Of a stretch of 64,000 bases of DNA, positions 1 to 51,800 are shown piece by piece. The translations under genes and the position numbers were made by a program. Within the stretch, counting starts at the first letter, position 1, and each line of letters starts with the position of its first letter. The stretch is from Lycocorax pyrrhopterus obiensis (Eukaryota > Chordata > Aves > Passeriformes > Paradisaeidae): contig JACSVZ010000011.1 of NCBI GenBank assembly GCA_014706295.1, positions 6,992,163 to 7,056,162 of the forward strand, read 5' to 3'. The notes beneath the pieces were generated by a model that was not told where the DNA came from, did not search any database, and saw only the letters and a list, made by a program, of their open reading frames with translations.

Positions 1-22512
<22,512 letters not shown>

Positions 22513-22547
22513 GGTCGCGCCGCCGCCGCCCCCGCCAGCGCCGCCCC

Positions 22548-22557
22548 GTCATGTGAC
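22548..22557. promoter_or_regulatory. E-box / M-box, CLEAR-like (GTCATGTGAC)
   Basis: GTCATGTGAC differs at one position from the palindromic CLEAR element GTCACGTGAC and contains the MITF/TFE M-box TCATGTGA. It lies 36 bp upstream of the VPS35 start codon and 155 bp upstream of that of ORC6. MITF/TFEB proteins drive lysosomal and endosomal genes, which would suit VPS35. Use of the site is inference. Confidence 0.55.
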
Positions 22558-22604
22558 TGCGCCGCGCGCGCCGCCCCGCCCCGCCGCCGCAGCGCGCATC
22601 GCCC

Positions 22605-22681
22605 ATTGGCCCGCTCCGAGGAAGTGCCGCTCTGCGCGCCCATTGGCGGAGCGGCGGTGATTGGCGGCGCGGGCGGCCAAT
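22605..22681. promoter_or_regulatory. Cluster of four CCAAT boxes (NF-Y type)
   Basis: ATTGG occurs at 22605-22609, 22642-22646 and 22660-22664, and CCAAT at 22677-22681. All are in the stretch between the VPS35 and ORC6 start codons, with no TATA box. Several boxes a few helical turns apart are typical of NF-Y-driven, cell-cycle-related and divergent promoters. GGAAGTG at 22620-22626 is an ETS-like core between the first and second boxes. Factor binding is inferred from motifs only. Confidence 0.75.
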
Positions 22682-22711
22682 AGGCTGCGTGCGCGCCAGG
22701 CGCGGCGGGCG

Positions 22712-22776
22712 ATGGAGCGCGGGGCCGTGCGGGCCATGGCGGCCCGGCTGGGCCTCGCCGAGCCCGCCGTGCTCAG
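22712..22776 (+). CDS. ORC6: ORC6 coding exon 1, residues 1-21
   Basis: 65 nt encoding MERGAVRAMAARLGLAEPAV and Leu21, plus two bases of Arg22. The length to LGLAEP equals that of the mammalian N-terminus, which supports the first ATG. The donor is GTACCG. Confidence 0.93.
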
Positions 22777-25700
22777 GTACCGCCGGCCCCGCCGCGGGGC
22801 ACTCCGCGCTCCCGTGCCCGCAGCCAGCCCTGCGCTATTCCCGCCCGGGCCAGCGGGTCCGGCCGGGCGGACCCCCCTCCGGCCCGCTCTCCCCCCCGGC
22901 CCGCGCTCCCCCGCGCTGACTGTGCCCGGCACCGCAGCAGCGCCGCCGCACCCCGGGACAGCCGTGCCCGCCTTGGGTCCGGTGGATGTGATGGAAGTCC
23001 CATACCCGTGGGCTCGATGCAACAGCCATCGCCGGCCCTGCAGTGCAAAGCTGCTGCTGCTGCACATCATCAGAGAAGGGGCGGCGTTGCCCCGTCAGCA
23101 CCCCGGGCCCTCAGGCTGCAGCCGGACTGCGAAACCTTGGATCAGTCCTGTCGGATATTCTGACTGTCTTGTAGCTGTCGTTTTGTTGACGAGGGCTTTG
23201 TGTTCTGGGTGTTTTGCAGAAAAGCTGAGGAGTATCTGCGGCTGTCCCAGGTGAAATGCACGGGGTTAATGGCTCAAATGACAGCGACAAGCACTGCTGT
23301 GATGTGCCTGGACCTGGCGGCGAGTTTCATGAAACAACCGGTTGACAAAGTAAGATAGAGTGTGTGACCTGGCTGCTTGGTGCATTCTGCCTGACTCCAC
23401 AAAACCGTTGTTCTGTAGTGTGTGTTGGGAGCAGGGATGGGATATAACAGCTAAGTTTCCCCTAGATCCCGCAGTTCGCTGTGTTAGACCTTTCACTGTT
23501 CAGAGTTTGAAACAGCACAAATTGAGATCAGTGTCATAGTCCCTTCACAAATTGAGCTCGCTTTGGTATAATTTCAGCTTAATTTCAACTCTTGTAGTAA
23601 CAAATAAATTACCAGCAAGGATGTTAAATTTCAGATCTGTCCTTTTACTGTGGGAAGAAAGGAGTTGCTCCAAGGAATCTGTTACTGTAGGGGTACCTGT
23701 AAACCTCCATCTGCAGATCTGTCAGGTGAATAGCAGTGAGCTGTCAAAATAATGCCTGATACGACATATATTCTTGATTGTCCATTTACAGCAGAGAACT
23801 TAATTGGATCTGACCCCATGGAGGTGTTGCTCGTGTCTTCAACTTGCCCAGATTTTGGTAATTTTGTCACTAACTGCCTTGTGATAAAGGGGCCATGTCA
23901 TATATGGAAATGTCAAACTCACTTCCAGTGAAATGGTCTAAAAATATCACTGCATTAAAAGATGTGGCATTCCTAGGTGGTTAATCTTTCTGTGTGCAGT
24001 CAAAACATACGTTATTCATTGCACAAATTTGTTTAATGTAGCAACTGAACTTTATGGTGTTGTGTTGGTTGCCTTATTAAGATGTCAGAAAGGAATCTTG
24101 CTAATTCTTGGGGTTTGTCTTTGTCTTCTTGACAGAGCTATTGTGTTAAACTCTCTGGTTTGAACAAGACCACCTACCAGAGTTCCATGAAGTCTTTGGA
24201 GTGTTTGCTAGAGCTGAACCAAAGGCTGGGGATGCGAGACTTGGCTGTGCAGTTTTGCTGCTCAGAGGCAGTGAACATGGCTTCAGAAATCCTGCAGAGG
24301 TGAGGAAGCTCTCATGAGCACACTGGGAACCACAAGTAAGGTTCTTTGTTCTTTAGATGTATAAAGAGCTTGATGTTTGGAAGGGCCAGATACCTCCTGC
24401 TGATTGGAGCAATGAGGTGAGTTCTCAGCACTGATGATCCAGCCGTGAGCTGGGCCACTTTGTAGAAGACCTGTTAAAACGATTTAGTCTGTGAATCTCA
24501 GCAAGTCATCGTCCAACCCTGAATTCTTCATCTAGGAATAGCATAAAAAATAGGACTCCTAATCCCTGTATTTGCCCATAGCATCACACTGTCGTCCGTT
24601 TAGCTGCTGATCATGGCACAGTCCAGAAGTAATGCTCAGTAGAAATAAATCCTCCCTTTTGGGGACACAGATCTCTTAAAATGCACCTCACTTTATCTGT
24701 AAAACCAATAGGTAGAACACTTCAGTGGAGATTCAACAGAGATAACTATAATTTTCCATTCTGTATCATCTACTTTAACCAGAGCAGTCCCTGAAGAGCT
24801 CTGTTCTGCAGTGCTGTCACCCTGATAGCACATGTTTAAATGCTGTTAGGTCAGTGCACAAAGGCTGTGCTTGCTTCGTGGTGCTTAATACAAACTGGAA
24901 AAAAATAGCCTGGGGCAGGTGGACAATAAAAAGACATTCTTCAGTGCTGCACATCCACTGTGTCATTTTCCATATTTAAGCCTTCCTCTCTGTAACATAC
25001 ATATTACAGGAATCAGAGAAACGGTAATGCTACCTTCTGTTGTAGGGATGGATTTATGCAAAGCATCTCACTGTAAATTTTAGATCTTAGGAAGAGCTAA
25101 AAGTGCTGTGTGGATCAGGAGCACAAGAAGCAGATTTTCTGACATGCCTTGATCCAGATCCCCAGTTTAAAATACCTGTATTTCCAGAAGAGGAGGTCAT
25201 CCCAACCCCCTTCTTTCCCCTCATCTCTTCTGCTCCTCTGAGCCAATAGCAGCTGTCTCTGCTTGACTGGCTTGCAAAGGCCCAGGTGCTCCAACAGACC
25301 TGTTCAGCTGCCGAGTGCCACGTGACAGATGGATTTCAGCAGCTTCAGTGAGGCAAATACACTGTTCAATTATCACTTGCTGTTCCCCAGGTATGAATCC
25401 AGCCTCTCGGAAGCACAGCGAGTGGACCTGGATTTCTCCAAACCCCTGTTTTTAACAGCTGCACTGTGCACTGCATGCAGGTGAGTGTAACCTGGGAGAC
25501 CTTCTACAGGCTGAAATGCCTGCTGAGACACCAACCAGTGCCAGCATTCAGGGTCTTGCTTAGCATATCCTGCTGCCCTGCTTCTGAAAATGGAGACAGC
25601 TGGAGCAAACCAGGCCTTTCCTCATAGTGAAGTCTTGAACGTGCACTGCACAAAGCAAAAACTTCTATGGCTTTTGGTGAAATACTGCTCAAGGTGCAAG

Positions 25701-28291
25701 AAGGGCTTCTGAGCACCAAGAAGCAGCCATTCTGAAGAAGGAAAAGCCCCAAGCCCTACGCCATCACATCCTGAGGGTGCTCTAGCCCTTGGGAGATGGC
25801 TCTGATAGCTGTAGGCCCATATCAGCTAAGAGAGGTGTGTGACTCAGCCAGCACTCAGGAAGAATTTGCTTATATGCAAAGATCTTCCTCCCTCAGCATT
25901 ACACCTTGTGACAGTCTTACTCAGCAGCACAGGTGCTGTGTAGTTGCACAGCTCCTTACAAGGGCTTTCTTGACACAGAGTCACATTCAGCTTTTTGCTG
26001 TAGTGGCATTTTGTCCTGGTTCCCTGAAAACCTGAAAAGTTACCTTTTCCTTATACAATTCCTTATGTAAGTTGAACTCACCCTGAGTTTCAGTTGAGCT
26101 GTATTGACTGAGTAGTGTAGGGGTCTGGTTTTTAAGCAGATTTGTTTCTGAGGGAGACAAGGATAGGTAGGACAAAAAGTCAGGCCTGCCTTCCTCATGT
26201 CACAGGCAGTGTTGGTACAGTAATTATCACCTCACCTAAGTGATAGTTGCTGGCATGTTGCTTTGTACAGAGAAAACTTTCTCTTGTAGGTGTTTGAAGC
26301 TAAAAGTGGACAGAACTAAAATGTTGGCTACATCTGGAGTGAAAAAAGCAATATTTGACCGGCTGTGCAATGAGCTGGAGAAGATAAGCCAGCAACTCAG
26401 CAGTAAGTTTTTGGCTTTATCCCTGTAAGACAGCACACCCATCCCATGGCCTCACAGTGCCCCATCCTGTTCCACTGGTGATTTCAGTCTGATCACTTTC
26501 AGCTGTCCCCTTTCAGCCAAATCTGCCCATCCATTCCAACATGTTTCCTGCAGCCCAGTTTCCATTCACAGTCCTTGCTTCTGGAGAAGTTGCAATAGCT
26601 TAGCAAGGACAAAAATAGGAAAAAAGTGGCAAGGGCAAAAATATATTCCTCTCTTCTTGAATGCTCACTGCTCTTTACAGTCTCTGCTGCTGCAATTTAT
26701 TGCTTGCTTCTCCCATACTACCTGACCTATCTTGGATTCCTCCTCCTTGCTTGGTTTCTGCATGCTGTTAACATGGCAACCTGACACACGAATTATCACA
26801 AACATCTTCCTCAGACTGACTCACTCCTGTGCTTTCCTTTCCCCCACTGCAAGATTAACACACATAAGCCTTGCTGTTCTGGTACCAACTCAGCCATTCC
26901 CTGGCACCACCCCTCCTCATACATTGGGCAGATGTCAGGAATATTTCTTGCCCATTGTTGAGCCTGCAGCTCTCTCTGCTCCTTTTTGTGGAGGAGAAAG
27001 CCTGAAATACAATACATGCACTAATATCCTTGTATTTCTGCTGCTTCCTCTTTCTCCTTTTTCCTTTCCCAGGCTTTCATTCTTACTTTCCCACTGAAAG
27101 TTATCCTGCCTCACTGTGTCTTCATACCCTGATGTTTTCTGCAACATGCTGCCTGAATCTAACCCAAAAGCTGCTACTTTGTCCTAGATGTGTGCCCTAT
27201 AAAAACCCAAACATTACCCCAGCACTAAAGCAACTAAAGGCCACTGGGAATTGCAATATGAATTCAGGGAAGAGTGTGCATCTGTATACCTGGACAGCCC
27301 CCCTGCATGTTGTGGGTATCTGCAAAAATTGTGGGAATGGAATCGAAGGGAAAGAAATAATTGATAATCCTGCCTGAGTTACCTAGAAGGGTAGCAGTGT
27401 GGTTTTGGGCAATGAACATGGTGGATCATTGTGGTTACCAATGCAGCAGCAGCTAATTAGCAGCCTGCTAATTAAAGCAGCCAGTCAGTCCATGCCATAC
27501 TTGAAGTGCTGGCACCTCTTGTAGAGCTTGAGTATCTGTCTGGACCAGGGAGCTGCTCTGACTGGACAGCACTGCTTGTGGAAGGTGGCACTGCTGTCAA
27601 AGAATTACATGTAGGCCACTGTTGGAGCCCCAAATACCATTCAAAAGTAAAGCAACTTACTTGTTTTTTTTAGAAGATGTTCCACTGGCTGCAGAGACAC
27701 CTGACAGCTTGCAGACTGCCCTGGAGCAGTGTGAGCAGGAAGAGGGTAAGTTGTGTTTAGCTGTGAGTGAAGTTCTGGAGTAGTTCTGAGCTTTCTTGCT
27801 GCTCAGTGTTTTAGTTGTGTGATGGGCCACGATGCTGCAGTTCACAGCAGCTCTCTCCATCCTGCAAACCATGGGCTGTGGAAGCACAGAGACAGCCTGG
27901 CAGGACAGTGGAGTTTATACTGAGTAGTCCTAGAATTAAGGAGAGCTGTGTTCGGACACAGAGGTGAGGAGGTGACTGTCCCAGCAGGTGAGGGGAGCAG
28001 TGACCACGGGATTAGATAACAGGGACAGCCCCCTGCTGGTGTCTGTACGTTTGCTCACTGCCTGTTCTCCCCAGCAGCCTGTTGCCCATGGTGGCCTCTC
28101 ATGGGCTTTCTTGTTTCCTCATAGGCTCTGAAGAGGATGAGGAGATGCCATGTAAACGGCCAAAGACTGAAACAAAGCAGGACTATGAAGAATGGAAAAA
28201 GAAAATCCTGGAAAACGCTGCTAAGGCACGAGAGACAAGGAGTACTGACTCTGTAATGCCACCCAGTAATGTAACTGCTGCTTGCTCTTAA
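22712..28291 (+). CDS. ORC6: ORC6, origin recognition complex subunit 6
   Basis: ORC6 is the smallest ORC subunit. It has two TFIIB-like cyclin-box folds that bind DNA and a C-terminal helix that docks onto ORC3, and it acts in MCM loading in the nucleus. Exons 22712-22776, 23220-23349, 24136-24299, 25391-25480, 26290-26402, 27674-27745 and 28125-28291 join to 801 nt (266 aa plus TAA) with compatible phases. Landmarks are LGLAEP (14-19), KAEEYLRLSQVKC, KLSGLNKTTYQS, RDLAVQF, KMLATSGVKKAIFDRLC and DYEEWKKKILENAA. Tyr232, the human Meier-Gorlin position, is conserved at the same number. The start is the first ATG, with G at -3 and +4; a second good ATG at codon 9 (22736) could be used. The linker at about 188-225 is acidic and diverged, and the C-terminus runs about 14 residues past the 252-aa human protein. 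Confidence 0.97.
23220..23349 (+). CDS. ORC6: ORC6 coding exon 2, residues 22-65
   Basis: 130 nt encoding KAEEYLRLSQVKC and MCLDLAASFMKQPVDK, the first cyclin-box helices. The acceptor follows GTTTTGCAG and the donor is GTAAGA. Confidence 0.95.
24136..24299 (+). CDS. ORC6: ORC6 coding exon 3, residues 66-119
   Basis: 164 nt encoding SYCVKLSGLNKTTYQSSMK and LGMRDLAVQFCCSEAVNMA. It ends two bases into Arg120; the donor is GTGAGG. Confidence 0.95.
25391..25480 (+). CDS. ORC6: ORC6 coding exon 4, residues 120-149
   Basis: 90 nt encoding YESSLSEAQRVDLDFSKPLF and TAALCTAC, in the second cyclin-like fold. The acceptor is TTCCCCAG and the donor GTGAGT. Confidence 0.95.
26290..26402 (+). CDS. ORC6: ORC6 coding exon 5, residues 150-187
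   Basis: 113 nt encoding CLKLKVDRTKMLATSGVKK and AIFDRLCNELEKISQQLS, the DNA-contacting end of the second fold. The donor is GTAAGT. Confidence 0.95.
27674..27745 (+). CDS. ORC6: ORC6 coding exon 6, residues 188-211, with NAGNAG acceptor
   Basis: 72 nt encoding KDVPLAAETPDSLQTALEQC and EQEE, an acidic linker poorly conserved with mammals. The acceptor reads TTTTTTTTAG-AAG, so splicing three bases downstream (exon from 27677) would change Lys-Asp to Asn without a frameshift. The donor is GTAAGT. Confidence 0.88.
28125..28291 (+). CDS. ORC6: ORC6 coding exon 7, residues 212-266 and stop
   Basis: 167 nt encoding the acidic GSEEDEEM, the basic KRPKTETK, and the ORC3-docking helix DYEEWKKKILENAAKARE. 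About 14 more residues than in human follow, ending NVTAACS-TAA at 28289-28291. Confidence 0.95.
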
Positions 28292-28790
28292 TTTTAACTC
28301 TCCCTCTTGCTCTAACAAGACATCCAGTAGCATATGAGTGATGGCTGCCTGGCAGACAGCTGATTTTATTTAGGAATATTATTTTTAATAAATGACACCA
28401 TGAATTGATGGGAATTTACAGGAAGCCTGTCTGACTACTCACCAGGCTGTGGCATTAGGGATAGAATAGCTTCATTCTCTTGCTGCAAGAAGCAGGTAAC
28501 ATTCTAATGCTACTTTAAGTGTAAATAAGTTATAACTTACAGGCCATTGGGCCCCTGGCTGGAACCAGTCAGTGAAATAAGAGGGAGGGGACTAACAGTG
28601 CCTTGTTAAACTGCAAAGCCAGCAGGGAAATGAAGCCTTATTTTTAAAGGGTTTTTTTAATAAATATTGTTTAGTCATTAAATTTGACTTATTTTCATGT
28701 CTATAGGAATGAAGTCTCTTGTGCTTTTGTAAGGGGTCCCAAACATTCCAAGAAACAATAAAAGTACTGGAAGGAAAAGCTTTGTATTAT
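28292..28790 (+). terminator. ORC6: ORC6 3' UTR with three candidate poly(A) signals
   Basis: AATAAA occurs at 28387-28392, 28659-28664 and 28757-28762, all downstream of the ORC6 stop and before the converging MYLK3 end. The first would give a very short 3' UTR of roughly 115 nt. Which is used cannot be told from sequence. Confidence 0.7.
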
Positions 28791-29049
28791 GACATCTTGT
28801 TCTTGGCACATGTACTTGGAATGCAAAATAGAAAACATGGAGGAGATGCCTGTGCCTTAAGAAGGAATATCTGCAGGGGAAAAGGACTTGGTAACAGGTT
28901 TCTTTGTGCCTCACAGTCATAAGCTTAGAGAAGAGGTCTGTGTTCCATTTCTCTTGCATATTTTCTGCCTGGGCTGTATCTCTGGACCTACCCAGAAATA
29001 CTTTCAGGTTGTTTGGCAGCGGGGCTTAAACCAAAGTTGATGAATAGGC

Positions 29050-30665
29050 TTGTTCCACTTTCATGAAATTTATTAGTATTAATTCAGAAATATACAGACC
29101 AATGAATACAATGACATTCAGCATGCAGAAACACTGTGGAAGGAAAACATGAACAAAAGTGGGCCTTCATAGAAGGTGATAAATTACCAAGATTCTTCTC
29201 TGTCCCAATTCTGGAAATGCTGCAGAAGTCAGAACTATGCAAAGTGAGCACTTGAGTGGAAAAGATTGCTAGACTGGGGTAAGCCAGTCTTACAAACCTC
29301 ATCGTTAGCAACTGACGCTTCTGCAAATTCAAGGGATGTGAAAGTCCAGAAAGTTCAAAGGAGCTTTACAGGTGCCTTTGATGGAAAGCTACTTCTAGTA
29401 GTATTAGTTTCCATTTTTCCTAGAAGCCATCCAGTTCACACTGAGTTTTGCAGAATCCAGAACCAGAAACCATAGGTTTAATAAATAATGTTATACTTTT
29501 ATCTGAGAGATTGTAAGTGGCTCCCACTCTACACATAAGAAAAGAGTTTAAAATCCAAAATAAGTTAATATTGTGAAGAAAAGGTTTAATGTTCAAGAGC
29601 AAGGTGAGGGAGGAAAAAAGGGCTTCAACCTCCTAACTGGACTAAAGGCAGAGTGTGGCAATACTCTGTTTCCCTGTCACTGAACCTATTAGAAATGAAA
29701 CCTGTTTTGCATGTCACACCATACCAGCTTCTCAGACTTTACTAAAATTTCCAGAGAGGAGAAACAAATCCTCAGACTAAAACTTAGCAACTTAAGTGCT
29801 GCAGTCACAGACAATGAAAAGCACTTAAAAGTTTTAAAAACATAAAATCTCTGAAATCTCCTTTTCTCTACAACATGAGATCTTTTTGCATAGACCCAAC
29901 AGTCATTAGGTGATTTGTATTCATGGCAGTTTCACATATCTCCTTCCAGAAGTTCAAGCAGTTTATCTCAGTTCAACTTGCCATAACAAACAGCAGCAAA
30001 GGACCAACTTAATTTGCTTCGACCCAGGGTTCCTCATAGTTCCTAACTACGCAGTGACTATTTTTTAAAGGAGAGAGTAGAATAGTAACAAAACAAAAAC
30101 AAACCAAACCCATCCAAGCTGGAGTTGCACTGAAGCATCTTCAAGTTGTGAGGAAATTACCTTTTTGAAAGAAATAGAGAAGAAAACAATGTTTGTATCT
30201 TTTGTTTTAAGTAACAAACCCCTGAGGGACAAGTTGTGCCACTGTTGTGGCAGTTCTCTAAAGCTGGTAATATACATACATCAGTCAGGAAGAAAGTCTT
30301 TAGAGATCCCATGCTTGGTGTGAGAGACCAGAAAACTGCCAGGGGTTTTCTGCTATAAACACACCAACAATACTCTGCAGAATCAAAGCCTTCAGCAAGA
30401 AGTCAGCCCCAGTAACAGCCATGTTTTTCCTCCACTATATAGAACAACGAAAAGCTTGTAAAAACAAAGTAGCTTCTGCTTTTAGAAATCTTGTGCCTCT
30501 TCCTTTAGGCACTTTTGGAAACGTAGCACTAACACACAAAATAATTGAGGAAGACAGTCCCAAAACCTTATGTTATAAAACAGGGATAGAAATTACTGGA
30601 GACACTGAGTCCTCCTTCCACAGCTTCATGTCCATCTCCAAGAGCAGTGGAGGTGTCACACAAGC
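29050..30665 (-). terminator. MYLK3: MYLK3 3' UTR and candidate poly(A) signal
   Basis: About 1.6 kb of A/T-rich sequence follows the MYLK3 stop codon on the minus strand. TTTATT on the plus strand at 29069-29074 is AATAAA on the minus strand and is the best candidate end. That leaves only about 300 bp to the last ORC6 signal. No other coding unit is visible here. Confidence 0.6.
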
Positions 30666-48815
<18,150 letters not shown>

Positions 48816-48861
48816 TGTGTCCAGACAGCAGGAAGTCAAACAGATTAGGCTGGCTTTTCAT

Positions 48862-51800
48862 TAATCATAAATTAGAAAATGAGGCTCTGAAAGTTCATCT
48901 TCTTCAGCTATTCCTACACCAGACAAGCTCACTTACTGGAGTCGCTAGAACATATCATAAGATAGCTACTGCACAAAAGATTTATTTCTGTGTTATCTAT
49001 TTCTTACTGTGGGCTTTCAATGATGGAGGCAATTTGGCACCAGACTATGTTTTCTTGTGCCTCCTTGACGTCACAAAACCATTTAAAATTCTTTCTCGAG
49101 TGGCTGTTGATAGGCAAGCATCTTAACAATGGCCAATGCCTGCGCAGGCCTCTGGAGGGAGGGGAATTGTTTTCATGACCCGTTTTAGTTCTGTGATAAT
49201 GAAAAGGTGCTAGAACATTTCCCTTCATTAAACAGGAAAAATATAAAAGTAAATTGGCTGGCCTTGTGCTGAAGCTTGGAAGAATTCAGCTTTGTAGCAC
49301 GGATGCAGAACACCCAGCATCGACACAGGGTGCTCTTTCAGTTGGCTGGCACTTGAATTTAAAAATAGAGTACAATGACAATGATCTGAAATACGTATCT
49401 AGCACCAGCATGTCTTTGTCAACTGAAACTTCTAAAATTAAATCTTTCTCCCAGGTTATAAAAATGAACCAAGTTAAAAAAAAACCATAATGAAGGCACA
49501 GCAGAATTAGTCAAACTATTAGCAATGAAATTATTAAGTCATAAATATTAAAGGATTTGTTACTGACTTGCTTTTCACTTCTGAATCACAGCATATCTGC
49601 TTCACAAATTACAGTCCCTAGAGAACAGAAAGAGTCACTTCACACTGCACAGGCTCCACTGCCACAGTTCTGAATGCTTTAGAAACATTAATGAATGCAC
49701 CTTTACAACACCACACAGAAGGGGAGTCAGTTCTCTGCCACAGAGGATGAACTGTGGCATCGAGAGAGAGCAGTTTGCCCCATGCCAGATGTGACACTGT
49801 AACAGTGTCTGGTTCTCCCGGGTCTGTTTGTAGAGCAGGGAGGAGAAATCAGTGGGGAAACTCTGCTGCCACAGGAGTCCTGACAGGACAATGGAACAAC
49901 AGCAAAGCCCCGGCCTTTGGGATACTGAGCATCCCTCTGCCTCCAGTCCCTTCCTCATTTTTTGTAAGGGGCATATGGAAAGAAAATATCACTCTTAAAG
50001 TGAATTTCCTGTATGAGATAAGACATCCTAGACATTAAAATCCTTCACACAGAGTAGTAGCAGCACTAAAATTACCCTCTCAAGACAATGTTGAGTCCTT
50101 GCCACTTCTGCAAGACAAGAATTTTTACCTTTACACTAAAAAAAAAAAGTGTTACATCTACCAAGGCCATCATATAATTATAGCCACCCTGGTGGTTCTG
50201 TGACATTTAGAGGCCAATAACCAGCTTTAACAAACACAGCAAAAGCTGTGAGACTTGGACTATTCATCACCTTCACAGGAGAGTTTGAATACCAAGCAAT
50301 GACTTTAGAAGAAAACTTGGCATTTCATGCTATGTCACTTCTCCTGACCAAAAAGGTATTTTAAAGTCACTGGTGGGGGGGATAGAAGGGTTTAAGTTTT
50401 GTGATATCCCATACAACACAGTAAAATATACAACTCTATATTGAAGGTTTAGGGCACTGGCAATAAATGCCTTGCAACTCTACTACTGTATTTAAATAAT
50501 CAGAGTTTTTAGCCAAATGCCTCCAAGTAATTAATTCTTTCAAGCCTACAAACATGCTTGATGATAAAAGATAGAAACAACCAACATAATTCACTAAATC
50601 AAGAGTACCTGCTGAATGTTGCCCTCTTAGGAACAAAAAGAAAGTGGTAGAGTCATTAGAGTGTTGTATTTAAAGTCAGACAATGTACAGCAAATACTCC
50701 AACAAGGAAACAGCCACAGAAAGTCATCCCCAACTGCACACTCAGAACTCAAGTTGCCACCACCAGTGTGCTATTCCAGGCACAGCACAGGCCAGGAAAC
50801 AATGCAAGTACAACCCTCGAGCACAACTGGCCTCTGGGTGTGCTTGGGGGCAAACAGGACTCCTTCAAAACCTGGAACTGCCTTCTTAGTTATTTAACAA
50901 CTGAGAGCAAAAAGCAGGAATGCTGCCCAGTTGTTATTAACTAGTGTTATTATTCATGTAACTGCTGATTTAATCCTCCTCACATACAATGGACTAGTGG
51001 TAAATGCTGTGGAACAAAAAGTGGGGCTTCAAAAAAAAAATAAAATCCCATCCCTTTCTCCTCTGGATTCAGCCACGTGCACTGTGGATTCCAGCTACAT
51101 GGAACAGATTTCACCACCCAGTAACTGCTCACACAGTGCACTGAGAGATGTTTGAGATAATGCTCTACAGAGAATTCTTGCTAAAAATATGCAGCAAATA
51201 TTCCTTGCCAATGTTGTCTGAGGAACAGGGAATATCCAGCCACAACTGCCTCCTACTCAGATACAGCTGTTTGACTTATTACACTACTTACATCAAACTG
51301 TGCATCCATAAACAACTGCAAAACTACAGATGGGGTGAAGGACAGAGAAGAAACCTCATTTGGACCGAAGTGAAAAGTTTTAAACATCTGTCACAAAGTT
51401 AAGGTCAGCTTTTCTTTTTTCTTTTCATTTTCTCCTCCACTCTCTCCCCTTTTGCACTGCTGGCAAACACAAACAGAAAAAATGGCTCTGGCAGGTCTAA
51501 CAGCTTGTCTTGCCTTCAGGATGATAATATGCTCAAATACTGGCAAAAACCCTTTTATTCCTTTTGCTTTGAATTACAACAGCAGGCAATTGTTGTTCAG
51601 AACATTGATTTAGTGCCCAGCGTTCAGATCTTGCTTGAGCAGCCTGGAGAGAGTATTTATTTCCATTGCCAGTCCCAAGCCTTTCAACAGTTACCAAAAA
51701 AGAAGGGAAAAATCCTAAAATGCCTGACATCACAAAAAAGCATAGCTGTTGTGACAAGTGCCACAGCCTATTAAACTCACTTTTTCTTTGTGAGGAGCTA

